Source: JAKFWF01 sp963741505 (GTDB lineage Bacteria; Pseudomonadota; Alphaproteobacteria; Rhizobiales; Hyphomicrobiaceae). From it: a stretch of DNA of 64,000 nucleotides. Position numbers and translations under genes: made by a program. Of this stretch, positions 36,590 to 47,220 are shown piece after piece; the stretch's first letter is position 1; each line of letters opens with the position of its first letter. The stretch spans positions 62,001 to 126,000 of the forward strand of contig CAVUIJ010000024.1 in NCBI GenBank assembly GCA_963741505.1. The letters are read 5' to 3'. The notes under the pieces were generated by a model. That model was not told the origin of the DNA and searched no databases. It saw only the letters and a list, made by a program, of their open reading frames with translations.

Positions 36590-37804
36590 TCAGCCAGTGG
36601 AGTTGATTGAGCCGAGTGCTTCGCGCAACGCAAGCGCCAGTTGTTCGTCGTCGCCTTCCTCGGTTGCCATCAGATCGACGACGAGAATGCCCTTCTCGAT
36701 CTGTCCCTCGCCGACGCGGACCGAGGGGCTTCTATGCATGAGACGTCGGCATATTTCCTCGGCGCGCTTGGCCGGGTGGATGTTGATCGCGAGCCGCGGC
36801 AAGGCGCCATCGCGTCGTCCGGCGATGATCTCGGCGGCAAGACCGGGCGTTCCCTCGACCCGCTCCTGCAGACGCCGCAGCCTGGCGTGGGTGGCTGCGT
36901 GCCACGCGCCATGGTCACGCTCGACAAATTCTGCGAGTGCGACCATCAGGCCGACTATCGCCTCTTTCGAGGCCTTGAACCCCCGTCCTATTCCGTGCCG
37001 CGGCAGGGACGGCGGCGGGCTATTGCCGAAGAACGCAGCGGGCGCGACGAAGGCCGCCGGCCGCACGTCCATGTCGAGCATTTGCAGCGCCGCGGACGCG
37101 ACGAGATCGCGCCGCCCGGCCAGGATTCCCGACGCCTGCGGCCCGCCGATCGCCTTGCCGCCTGAATAGACGACGAGACTTGCACCTGCAGCCAGCGGCG
37201 CCCGCAAATTTGAAACCGGTGGTAATTGCGCGGCGGCATCGACAATTAGCGGTATGCCACGGCGGGCCGCGACTTCAGCGAGGAGCGGCAGGTCCTGCTC
37301 CGTCGCGCTCGAGGCATTGCCGAGAAGTGCCACCGTCTTCGGACCGATGGCCGTTTCGATTTCCCAGTCTTCGAGGCCACGCACGCCCGCATCGGTTTGC
37401 CGATCGGCAGTGCCGATGTCGACCAATCTGGCGCCGGCTACCATCAATGCGCGATCGTAGCCGTTGCGGTGCGTACGCGGCACCAGGATCTCATTGGGGA
37501 TGTCGGCAGTGAACGGCAGCACCTGCATCCTGGCGACGTCGGTTCCGGCAATGGCGGCGGCGGCGGCCAGCGTCAGTCCGGCAGCGGCTCCCGTCGTGAT
37601 CAGGCCAGCTTCGGCCCCTGTCACTGCCGCGATGCGGGCAGAGGCGGCCGCCTGCAATGCCCACATGTCGAAGGAGCCTCGAGCGGCTTGCGACATGGCG
37701 GCGGCCACGGCCTCGCTGACGCGGGCACCGGACAAGCGCGTCAGCGTGCCGGCAGCATTGATGATCCTGCTCGCCGAAAGATCGGGTGGAATATGGTTCA
37801 CCAT
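36590..37804 (-). CDS. SelA-like PLP-dependent enzyme (DgaE/aminotransferase class V fold)
   Basis: A 404-residue protein related to L-seryl-tRNA(Sec) selenium transferase and D-glucosaminate-6-phosphate ammonia lyase. INAAGTLTRLSGARVSEAV, GAEAGLITTGAAAGLTLAAA, PRTHRNGYDRALMVAGARLV and the PLP Lys in VVYSGGKAIGGPQASG are conserved. A true SelA would sit with selB, which is not here, so a lyase, racemase or transferase acting on an amino compound is more likely. The start at 37804 overlaps the repaired MlrC stop by 7 nt (ATGGTGA), so the two are coupled. Confidence 0.85.
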   Translation of the reverse strand: MVNHIPPDLSASRIINAAGTLTRLSGARVSEAVAAAMSQAARGSFDMWALQAAASARIAAVTGAEAGLITTGAAAGLTLAAAAAIAGTDVARMQVLPFTADIPNEILVPRTHRNGYDRALMVAGARLVDIGTADRQTDAGVRGLEDWEIETAIGPKTVALLGNASSATEQDLPLLAEVAARRGIPLIVDAAAQLPPVSNLRAPLAAGASLVVYSGGKAIGGPQASGILAGRRDLVASAALQMLDMDVRPAAFVAPAAFFGNSPPPSLPRHGIGRGFKASKEAIVGLMVALAEFVERDHGAWHAATHARLRRLQERVEGTPGLAAEIIAGRRDGALPRLAINIHPAKRAEEICRRLMHRSPSVRVGEGQIEKGILVVDLMATEEGDDEQLALALREALGSINSTG

Positions 37805-39332
37805 GCCGGCGGGCTCCAGGTCGTGTGCTCGTCGAGGGGGTAGACGGGTCGCGGCAAGCCACGCCACTGGCGCCGATCCAGACGCCGGCGAGGTCAAGCC
37901 TTCAGTATCGACCTCGATCACCTGATCGGGCGCAAACCATGGCAGGAACCCAGAGCGGAAATGTCCACGCGACTTGACGACGACGGTCGATGCCTTGGCA
38001 ATATCTAGGCTGAACATCTCGAAGAACATCGGGTCGGCGGTCTGGATCCGGTCGGAAATCACGACGACCGTGATGCCGTCCGCACCGCCGATGCGCAGCG
38101 CCGCCGAAGGGCCCAGTACCAGCGTGCGGCCCTGCGCGTAGCCGAGGCGCCCGACGATTGTGCCGTGATGCAGGCCGACGACCTCGGCCTCCGCGGCGAA
38201 CGGCTGGTCACAGGGCAGGCCCGGATGTCGATTGAACTCGGCACGAAAGCGCGCGCCGACCCCCAGTTCGTGCGCCTGCGCCGCAAGCGGCGGATCAAAG
38301 AAGCTGCCGTAGAAAAGATTGCGGGCATTTGCCTTGACGAGGGCCGCCAGCAGTTCGGTGCAACGCCCGGTGCCGCCGCCGCCCGGGTTGTCGGCGCACT
38401 CCGCGACGATCATGGGTCGCCGGTTGCTCGTTCGCGTCATCTCGACGACGTTGCTCAGCGGCGTAAGCGCTTTGACAAAGCGCGTTCTGTCGGCCCAGCA
38501 GCGATCGGCGATTTCGCGGGCAAGCACGCGAGCCCGGGTCTGGTCGCGGCGGGCGGTCACGACGACGGCAATGCCGTTCTTGGCGGTGTCGGAGAACACG
38601 AAGCCACCGAAGATGGAGACGTTGAGAATATCGCCAGCGAGTTCCGCACGCCGGCGGGTGCCGTAGTCGATCAGGTCGCCGTATGGACCGTCGGCAGTCA
38701 GCAAGGCGATCGGCGCCGGCGTGATCGGCAGCCGGATGAACGCGGACCTTGGATCGGCCTGGCCGGCCAGAATTAGACGCAAGGCGAGAGCCGCCTCCTC
38801 GCCCCTCTCGGTCATGTCCACATGCGGGTTCGTGCGGTATCCGACGATGAGGTCGCAATTCGGCGACCATGCGCTCGGAGATATTGCCGTGAAGATCCAG
38901 CGTGACAATGATCCGTGTGCCAGGTCCGGCAAGCTCGCGCACGAGCGCGACGATGCTGCCGTCAGGGTCTTCATCGTTGGTCGCAAGCATGGCGCCGTGA
39001 TTGGCGATATAGACGGCATCGAGAGGTCCAGCAGCCGTCAAGCCCGCCCGAATAGCCTCGAGGAAGCGCCCCATAAGCGGCCCGTCGACAGGGCCGTGCG
39101 GATGGCAGCCTGCGAGCAGGATCGGCAAAGGTGACCATGGGCCGGTGGCATCCATCGTCTTCACGAACGCCGCCGCCTCGCCCATGATCAATGGATTTGG
39201 CGCTCGCGCCGCGTCGAGAATTGCCGCCCCCTCCAGGTAATAGTAACTCCTGAAATCGTCCTCTTGGGCGACCGGCGCCTGCCGATTGCTCTCGAGCCAG
39301 ACGCCGACAATTGCCACACGCGGACCTAGCAT
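37798..39332 (-). CDS. MlrC-family (M81) metallopeptidase-like protein, frameshifted twice
   Basis: About 511 residues after repair. DAVYIANHGAMLATNDEDPD, IVTLDLHGNISERM, CADNPGGGGTGRC and VDTEGLTSP are M81/MlrC motifs; MlrC in sphingomonads degrades linear microcystin peptides, but the wider family is of unknown substrate. The frame breaks near 38857-38860 (AELRPHRR versus CDLIVGYRTNPHVDM) and at CC 37885-37886, after which PRPVYPLDEHTTWSPPAW and a stop at 37798 appear one frame over. Both need only one extra base removed. The start at 39332 follows TTGGAG. Without repair the middle frame would fuse to the SelA-like protein. Confidence 0.83.
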
Positions 39333-39725
39333 GCCGGCTCCAAGTTCGAGTTCGCTTCCTGACCGGATGTCTGAAGCATTGCTGCCTCGCCACGATGCCA
39401 TGCCGGCAGCTATTGGTCCACAATCAGCAGGTGTCGGTGAGCAATCGAGCCAAGGCACGTGTGCATGGCCGCTCCAGCGCGGGCATCGCTTTGCCGGTCG
39501 AAGCGGCCTGCCGTCGGCAACTCCTGTCGACCGGCGCCTGGGTGCCGTCGCCGTAGACCTCGGCATCATCGCCGGTCAGGACAAGACACCGGCAGCGGAA
39601 ACCACTGGCGGTCTGCTCGCTCCTGGGGTAGGTCGCATTCGCAGCAACCCGCAGAATTCCAAGCCATCACTCTATAGATGTCTCCCAGCCCACCGATGTC
39701 GTCGAGAATGGGTACCATCCGAGGT
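39333..39725. other. Divergent intergenic region without a recognised gene
   Basis: About 390 bp between MlrC (minus) and the EamA exporter (plus). Open frames on both strands here read as arginine-rich shadow sequence. Nothing recognisable apart from the space needed for divergent promoters. Confidence 0.4.
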
Positions 39726-40655
39726 ATGGCCGAACCTGCGCGCAAGTCCCATGGCGAATTGCGGCACGGCATCCTCCTTGTCGCCACATCCGCGATTGTC
39801 TGGAGCTTCGGTGGCGCGATCGCCCGGTTTCTTCACGTCGAAGACAGCTGGACCATTGTCTTCTGGCGATCGGCCTTCGCCGCAGCATTCCTTCTGGTGT
39901 TCATGCTCGTGCGCGATGGTCCAAGAGGCACACTTGCGCTTCTAACCGGAATGGGCCGTGCCGGTATCGGCGTGGCGTTTTGCTTTGCCTCCGCTTCGAC
40001 TGCATTCATCGTCGCTCTGGCGCACACAACCGTTGCCAATATTCTACTGATGCAAGCGGGTGGGCCACTGATCGCCGCGCTGCTGACATGGACGCTATTC
40101 GGCGACAAGATATCGGCCAGCACATGGGGCGCCATCGCCGCCGTGATTGTCGGCGTCGCAATCATGGTATCGGGCTCGGTTTCGGACAATATTTCGCCCT
40201 TGGGTGACGGGCTGGCGCTGTTCATTTCGGTTGCGTTTGCGACCGCCACCGTGATCACGCGCCGCCACGCTCATGTCAGGATGACGCCGGCCGTCTTTCT
40301 GGCAATGACGATTGCTTCTTGTGCCTCTGCGTTGATCACCTCCCCCAAGTTGGTCGATCCTGTCGACTTCGCGCTCCTCTTCGTCTTTGGCGCGCTCAAT
40401 CTCGGGCTCGGTTTGTCGTTGTTCGTGACTGGTGCTCGCCTCATTCCAGCTGCACTGGCAGCCCTGGTCGGTACGATCGAGCCGGTCCTTGGGCCGGTAT
40501 GGGTTTGGCTCGTGCACGGTGAGATCCCAAGCACTCGAACGCTTCTTGGCGGCTCATTGGTCTTCCTGGCTCTTCTGGCTCATTTGGCCATCGAATTGCT
40601 ACGGCAGCCGCGTGGGGAAGCGAGCCCGACAACACCGACTGGGTCCGGTAACTGA
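39726..40655 (+). CDS. EamA/DMT family transporter
   Basis: A 309-residue membrane protein with about ten helices arranged as two EamA repeats (ATSAIVWSFGGAIARFLHV in the first; FGALNLGLGLSLFVTGARLI and ALVGTIEPVLGPVWVWLVHG in the second). EamA proteins usually export amino acids or related metabolites. Starts at 39726 or 39711 are both possible. It stands alone between the MlrC gene and the sugar ABC operon. Confidence 0.87.
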   Translation: MAEPARKSHGELRHGILLVATSAIVWSFGGAIARFLHVEDSWTIVFWRSAFAAAFLLVFMLVRDGPRGTLALLTGMGRAGIGVAFCFASASTAFIVALAHTTVANILLMQAGGPLIAALLTWTLFGDKISASTWGAIAAVIVGVAIMVSGSVSDNISPLGDGLALFISVAFATATVITRRHAHVRMTPAVFLAMTIASCASALITSPKLVDPVDFALLFVFGALNLGLGLSLFVTGARLIPAALAALVGTIEPVLGPVWVWLVHGEIPSTRTLLGGSLVFLALLAHLAIELLRQPRGEASPTTPTGSGN

Positions 40656-40847
40656 ACCACTCGATCTCACTTCGAAGCAGCGTAACAATGCTGAGCATGC
40701 CGAAACGAAGCCTGCGACGGCAGCAGTGGCATCTCTGGGGCACCGATTCGCGGTGCGTAGACGATGCAGGGCATCTTCGGTTACGCTGGCGTCGCACGAG
40801 CAATGGCAGCGACACCGCAAAACACGAAGCGTATCGGGGGAAGACCC

Positions 40848-42131
40848 ATGGCAGACACAACGCGCCGGCAATTCGTTCATGGCGCCACGGCGCTGGCTGG
40901 TTCGGCGCTTGTCTCGCACGCTAGCACTGTTCATGCCCAAGCCGGCACGCGGCTGCGCGCCTTCTGGTGGGGCAACCCGGACCGTGACAAGCGCACCAAA
41001 GCCGCGCTCGACGCCTACAAGGCGAAGTCCGGCACCGACATTTCGGCCGAGGCGCTAGGCTGGGGTGATTACTGGACCAAACTCGGCACGCAGACCGCGG
41101 GCGGCAACGCCCCCGACCTGATCCAGATGGATTATCGCTACATCTTCGAGTACGCGCGCCGTGAAACGCTGCTGGCCCTTGACAAATTTACGCCAAAACC
41201 GCTCGACCTCTCGACATTCGCCGATGCTGCCCGCGACTGCGGCAAGGTCGATGGCAAGCTCTATGGAGTGACGCTCGGCACCAATTCCAAGGCGATGGTG
41301 TACGACACGGCGATGTTCGAGAAGGTCGGCGTGAAGGCGCTCGACCGCAACTGGACGTGGGATGATTTCGCCCGCATTGCCGGAGAAATTTCCAAGATCA
41401 ATCCCGGCAAGTACTGGGGCTCGGGCGACAACAGCCGCTGGGAGCAGGGTTTCGAGCACTACCTCAACCAGCGCGGCAAGGTGCTCTACACGCCCGAGGG
41501 CAAGGCCGCATTCACGCGCGATGACGTTACGGCATGGTTCGACCTGTGGGACAAGTTGCGCAAGTCGGGCGCCGTGGCGCCGGCCGAGATCGGGGCAACC
41601 AATACCGGCGCCATCGACCAGTATGAGATCAGTCGCGGCACGGCGGCGATGAGCTTTGCCAACTCGAACCAGGTCGTGGCCTTCCAGGGCATCGCCAAGT
41701 CGAAGCTCGCAATCAGCGTGTTCCCTAACGTCAAGGGTTCGCCGTCCGGCCACTATATCAAGCCGGCGATGATGATGAGCGTGTCGGCCAAGAGCAAGGC
41801 GCCGGAGGAAGCGGCCAAGTTGATCAACTTCCTCGTCAACGAGACAGATGGCGTAAAGGCGCTCGGCATCGAGCGCGGCGTGCCACCGTCATCGATCGCG
41901 CAAGGCTTGCTGACACCGGACCTCGACGATCTCGGCCGGATGCAGGTTGACTACGTGGCCGCCGTGACGAAAGTCGCGGTGGCGTTGCCACCGCCGCCGC
42001 CGAAAGGCGCTGGCGAGATCGAGAAGCTGCTGATGCGCGTCGCCGACAGCGTCGCCTTCGGGCGCGCCACGACAAAGGACGGCGCGGCGCAGTTCGTCAC
42101 CGAGGCCGAGAGCATTCTGGCGCGGGCATGA
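40848..42131 (+). CDS. Sugar-type ABC substrate-binding protein (family 1)
   Basis: A 427-residue periplasmic protein. The leader DTTRRQFVHGATALAGSALV has a twin-arginine motif, with cleavage near VHAQA. The mature domain is SBP_bac_1 (AFWWGNPDRDKRTKAALDAY, WTWDDFARIAGEI, PAMMMSVSAKSKAPEEAAKL). The start follows GGGGGAAG. Its stop overlaps the start of the permease gene by 4 nt (ATGA). Together with the two dehydrogenases downstream, the ligand is probably a cyclitol, hexose or sugar acid. Confidence 0.9.
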   Translation: MADTTRRQFVHGATALAGSALVSHASTVHAQAGTRLRAFWWGNPDRDKRTKAALDAYKAKSGTDISAEALGWGDYWTKLGTQTAGGNAPDLIQMDYRYIFEYARRETLLALDKFTPKPLDLSTFADAARDCGKVDGKLYGVTLGTNSKAMVYDTAMFEKVGVKALDRNWTWDDFARIAGEISKINPGKYWGSGDNSRWEQGFEHYLNQRGKVLYTPEGKAAFTRDDVTAWFDLWDKLRKSGAVAPAEIGATNTGAIDQYEISRGTAAMSFANSNQVVAFQGIAKSKLAISVFPNVKGSPSGHYIKPAMMMSVSAKSKAPEEAAKLINFLVNETDGVKALGIERGVPPSSIAQGLLTPDLDDLGRMQVDYVAAVTKVAVALPPPPPKGAGEIEKLLMRVADSVAFGRATTKDGAAQFVTEAESILARA

Positions 42132-43068
42132 CGCCTGTCGTGGCTGAGGGGCGACATGCCGTCCGCCGGCGTCTGCTCGGGTTCGCCGGGCGCGATCCGA
42201 CGGCCTATCTGTTCCTTGGCGCCCTGGCTGCTCGGCTTCGTGGTGTTCACGCTCGGGCCGGTGCTCGCCTCGCTCTACCTGTCGTTCACGAAATTCGACC
42301 TGCTCACCCCCCCGGCATGGATCGGTGCCGACAACTACGTGCGGATGTTCACCGGCGACTACCGCTTCTACCAGGCGCTGAAAGTCACCTTCACCTATCT
42401 GCTGTTCGAGGTGCCGTTGAAGCTCGCGTTCGCGTTGCTGATCGCAACCTTGCTCGACAAGGCAGTCCGCGGCGGCGGCATCTATCGGGCGCTGTTCTAT
42501 ATCCCGTCACTGCTCGGCGGATCGGTTGCGATCGCGGTGTTATGGCGCCAGTTGTTCGAGGGCAACGGCACCGTCAACCAGGTTCTGCTCTGGCTGTTCG
42601 GGATCCAGGGGCCGAGCTGGATCTCGAATCCGAACACGGCGGTCTACACGCTGGTGATCCTGGCGATCTGGCAGTTCGGTTCGCCGATGATCATTTTTCT
42701 CGCCGGCTTGCGGCCAGATCCCGCAAGATCTGTACGAGGCAGCCGCAATGGATGGTGCCTCGAAGTTCCGACAGTTCAGACGCATCACGCTGCCGCTGCT
42801 GGCGCCGGTCATGTTCTTCAACATGGTGCTGCAGGTGATCGAGGGTTTCAAGGCGTTCACACCGGCCTTCATCATTTCGGGTGGTACCGGCGGACCGGTC
42901 GACAGCACGCTGTTCTACACGCTGTTCCTCTACCAGGAGGCATTTGCCTATTTTCGCATGGGCTATGCGGCGGCGCTGGCCTGGGTGCTGCTGATCATCA
43001 TCGGCGCCTTCACCGCGCTGAGCTTCCTGACCTCGAAATACTGGGTGCATTATGAATACGATGCGTGA
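42128..43068 (+). CDS. Sugar ABC permease, MalF/UgpA type, frameshifted twice
   Basis: About 313 residues after repair. The true N-terminus (MTPVVAEGRHAVRRRLLGFA, then GRDPTAYLFL) runs to GG 42218-42219, where one extra base shifts the frame; APWLLGFVVFTLGPVLASLY continues one frame over. A second extra base at CC 42714-42715 separates MIIFLAGLR from QIPQDLYEAAAMDGASKFRQ, the EAA loop. The end WVHYEYDA stops at 43068, overlapping the MalG gene by 17 nt. Six membrane helices are visible. Confidence 0.86.
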
Positions 43069-43933
43069 GCGTTCGACACCCGTCCTCAGGGGCGCGACGC
43101 GCCGCGCGATCCTCGCGCCGTGCCTGCGCCACGGGTTGCTGATCGCGTCGTCGTTCGTAATGCTCTATCCGCTGCTGTGGATGGTGGCGTCGGCGTTCAA
43201 GCCCGAGTCTGCGATATTCACCGACCTCTCGATTGTCCCTCATACGCTCGATCCCAGGAATTTTCGCGAGGGCTGGACCGCGCTGCAGACGAGCTTTACG
43301 ACCTTCTATTGGAACTCGTTGGTGATCGCGGTTCTCGTCGTCATCGGCAATCTCGTCTCGTGTTCCCTGACGGCCTATGCTTTCGCGCGGCTCGAGTTCC
43401 GCTGGAAGCAACCGCTGTTTGCATTGATGTTGGCGACCTTGATGCTGCCCTATCACGTGACGCTGATCCCGCAGTACGTGCTGTTCCTGCAGCTGGGTTG
43501 GATCGACACCATCCTGCCGCTCGTCGTGCCGAAGTACCTCGCAGCGGATGCGTTCTTCATCTTCTTGATGGTGCAGTTCTTTCGCGGCATCCCGCGCGAG
43601 CTCGATGAAGCCGCGCAAATGGATGGCTGCACCCCCTGGCGCATCTACCGCAAGATCATCATGCCGTTGTCGCTGCCGGTGATGGCGACGGCTGGCATCT
43701 TCTCGTTCCTGTGGACATGGAACGACTTCTTCGGGCCGCTGATCTATCTGAACGACAGTGCCAACTACACCGTGCCCCTGGCGCTGCGCTCGTTCGTCGA
43801 CGCGACGGGGACCTCGGCCTGGGGTCAGCTGTTCGCCATGTCGGTGCTTGCGATCCTGCCGATCTTTCTGGTGTTCCTGTTTTTCCAGCGCCTCATCATT
43901 GAGGGCGTGGCCATGTCGGGGATGAAGCGATGA
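43052..43933 (+). CDS. Sugar ABC permease, MalG/UgpE type
   Basis: A 293-residue permease with six helices. YPLLWMVASAFKPESAIFTD is typical of the N-terminus and RGIPRELDEAAQMDGCTPWR is the EAA loop. It pairs with the MalF-type protein. The start is within the malF-like gene (17-nt overlap) and the stop overlaps the first dehydrogenase by 4 nt. Confidence 0.92.
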   Translation: MNTMRERSTPVLRGATRRAILAPCLRHGLLIASSFVMLYPLLWMVASAFKPESAIFTDLSIVPHTLDPRNFREGWTALQTSFTTFYWNSLVIAVLVVIGNLVSCSLTAYAFARLEFRWKQPLFALMLATLMLPYHVTLIPQYVLFLQLGWIDTILPLVVPKYLAADAFFIFLMVQFFRGIPRELDEAAQMDGCTPWRIYRKIIMPLSLPVMATAGIFSFLWTWNDFFGPLIYLNDSANYTVPLALRSFVDATGTSAWGQLFAMSVLAILPIFLVFLFFQRLIIEGVAMSGMKR

Positions 43934-44961
43934 CGACGACCACAAAGCGCAGCCTGAAGTTCGCGGCCATCGGGCTCAACCACAACCACGTCTATAGCCA
44001 GACCAAAACCATGCTCGATGCTGGTGCGGAACTGGTGGCCGTGCAAGCCGTCGAGGACGATCTGGCGGCCGCATATATGAAGACGTTTCCGCAGGCCCGA
44101 CGGGTTGCCGACAGGCGTGCGATCCTCGACGACGCATCGATCAAACTCGTGGTCAGTGCGATCACGCCGGACATCAGGGCAGCGACGGCAATCGAAATCA
44201 TGCGGCACGGCAAGGACGTGATGGTCGACAAGCCTGGCATGATCACGCTCGACCAGCTGGCCGAGGTCCGGCGTGTGCAGGCAGAGACCAAGCGCATCTT
44301 TTCGGTGTGCTATTCGGAGCGTTTCGAGAACCGGGCAACCGAGAAGGCGAGCCAGCTCGTGGCCGCCGGCGCCATCGGCCGGGTGGTGCAGACCGTCGGC
44401 CTCGGGCCGCATGCGCTGAACAACAATCCGCGACCCGACTGGTTCTACCAGCGCGCCCGCTACGGCGGGATCCTGTGCGATATCGCGGCCCACCAGTGCG
44501 ACCAATTCCTGCATTTCACCGGCTCGACGCAGGCGCAGGTGGTCGCCGCCCATATCGCCAACCACGCCAATCCGGCAAAGCCCGAACTGGAAGACTTCGG
44601 CGAGGTGCTGCTGCGCGGCAATGGCGGCACCGGCTACATTCGGGTCGACTGGTTTACGCCGAAGGGCCTGGGCGTTTGGGGCGACGGACGGCTGACGATC
44701 CTTGGCACCGACGGCTACATCGAAGTGCGCAAGTACATCGATATCGCCGGCCGGCCGGGCGGCGATCATTTGTTCCTCGTCGACAGCAAAGGCATGCAGC
44801 ACATCGACTGCAGCACCGAGGCACTACCGTACGGTCCGCGCCTGATGGCCGATATCCTTGACCGAACGGAGACCGCCATGCCGCAATCGCACTGCTTCCT
44901 CGCCACCGAACTCGCACTCAAGGCCGAGGCGATGGCGATCCGCGTCGGAGGCCGCGCATGA
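43930..44961 (+). CDS. Gfo/Idh/MocA family oxidoreductase
   Basis: A 343-residue NAD(P)-dependent dehydrogenase. The N-terminal Rossmann part (FAAIGLNHNHVYSQTKTML) is atypical because GxGxxG is replaced by GLNHNH, and the family EKP motif is VDKPG. The C-terminal alpha/beta domain (RYGGILCDIAAHQCDQFLHF) holds the catalytic Asp and His pattern. Related enzymes oxidise inositols or sugar derivatives. ATGA overlaps couple it to MalG and to the next dehydrogenase. Confidence 0.9.
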   Translation: MTTTTKRSLKFAAIGLNHNHVYSQTKTMLDAGAELVAVQAVEDDLAAAYMKTFPQARRVADRRAILDDASIKLVVSAITPDIRAATAIEIMRHGKDVMVDKPGMITLDQLAEVRRVQAETKRIFSVCYSERFENRATEKASQLVAAGAIGRVVQTVGLGPHALNNNPRPDWFYQRARYGGILCDIAAHQCDQFLHFTGSTQAQVVAAHIANHANPAKPELEDFGEVLLRGNGGTGYIRVDWFTPKGLGVWGDGRLTILGTDGYIEVRKYIDIAGRPGGDHLFLVDSKGMQHIDCSTEALPYGPRLMADILDRTETAMPQSHCFLATELALKAEAMAIRVGGRA

Positions 44962-46056
44962 GTGAAATGCTGTCCGTTGCGGTGATCGGATTGGGCATCG
45001 GCGCCAAACACCTGGAGGCTTATGTCGAGTTGCCAGACCTCTACACGGTGCAGGCAGTCTGCGATCTCGATGGCGACAAGGCCAAGGTCGCGGCTGCGGC
45101 GCACCAGGGCGCGAAGGCGGTTACGAGCTTTGCCGACCTGCTCGCCATGCCCGGTCTCGATTTGATCGACATCTGCACACCTCCCAATACCCATCGCGAC
45201 CTGATCGTAGAGGCACTGGCGGCGGGCTTCCACGTCATTTGCGAAAAGCCCATCACCGGATCGCTGGCCGACTGCGACGCGATCGAGAGGGCGGCAGCAA
45301 CAGCCAAAGGCACGCTGTCACCGATCTTCCAGTACCGGTTCGGCAACGGTCTTCAGAAGCTGAAACTGCTGCAGGAGAAGGGTATCTGCGGAACGCCGTA
45401 CCTGGCGACGATCGAGACCTCCTGGCGGCGCGATGCCGACTACTACGCCGTGCCCTGGCGCGGCAAATGGGCGACCGAGCTTGGCGGCTGTTGTCTCAGT
45501 CAAGCGATCCACGCGCACGATATCCTGTGTTACGTGAACGGCCCGATCAAGAACGTCTACGCACGGCTCGCAACGCGCGTGAACCCGATCGAAGTCGAGG
45601 ACTGCGCCGCGGTCTCGATCGAAATGGTGAACGGTTCGTTGGCGACGCTCGCCGTTACCCTCGGCGCGGCCGAAGAGCTCTCCCGCATCCGGTTCATGTT
45701 CTCGAATTTGACGGTCGAGAGCCGCAGCACTCATCCCTACCGGATCGGAGATGACCCGTGGCACTTCAAAGGCAAGACGCAGGAGACCGAAACGGAAATA
45801 CGAAATGCATTCGCCGGGTTCCGACCGAGCCTTGAATTGTTCACCGGGCAGTTCGCGCGCATCCACAGCAGCATCAAGACCGGCCAGCCTCTACCCGTCA
45901 CCCTCGCCGATGCCCGCGCCTCGCTCGAGCTGATTACGGCAATCTACCACTCCGCCGAAACCGGCACGGCGGTGAACCTGCCGATTGCAGTCGATCATCC
46001 AAGATATGGCAACTGGATGCCCGCCGGTCGGCGTTGGGCTTCAGGAACAAGCAGCA

Positions 46057-46064
<8 letters not shown>
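44958..46064 (+). CDS. Gfo/Idh/MocA family oxidoreductase
   Basis: A 368-residue dehydrogenase: GLGIGAKHLEAYVELPDLYT is the cofactor motif, IDICTPPNTHRDLIVEALAA and VICEKPITG are canonical, and CCLSQAIHAHDILCYVNGPI is the catalytic block. It is clearly distinct from the preceding family member, so the two probably carry out successive or reciprocal redox steps on the imported sugar, as in tandem 3-keto-sugar pathways. Its stop overlaps the ATPase start by 8 nt. Confidence 0.9.
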
Positions 46065-47139
<1,075 letters not shown>

Positions 47140-47220
47140 CGCCGCGCCTGACAGCGGTTCTCGTGTCCACCGCATGGCTCGCGCCGCCGCCAACGATCGA
47201 CGATGCCGGCACCACCCCGA

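Noticed and set aside
36590..37804. Selenocysteine synthase (true SelA)
   Set aside because: No selB, selC or selD gene is present and it is coupled to MlrC; the lyase-type relatives fit better.
36590..39019. An 809-residue frame joining MlrC and the SelA-like enzyme
   Set aside because: The MlrC C-terminus and its stop are in another frame, after an extra base at 37885-37886; the PLP enzyme has its own ATG at 37804. Not a real fusion.
3894..42715. Programmed frameshifting as the reason for the broken frames
   Set aside because: There is no slippery heptamer or shared signal, the genes are unrelated, and the breaks lie at different places in each gene.
3894..42715. A common methylated motif (such as GANTC or GATC) at the extra bases
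   Set aside because: Three or four sites would fit GAGTTC from GAGTC, but the others (cggccgg, gcaggtc, cttggcg) do not, so no single motif explains them.
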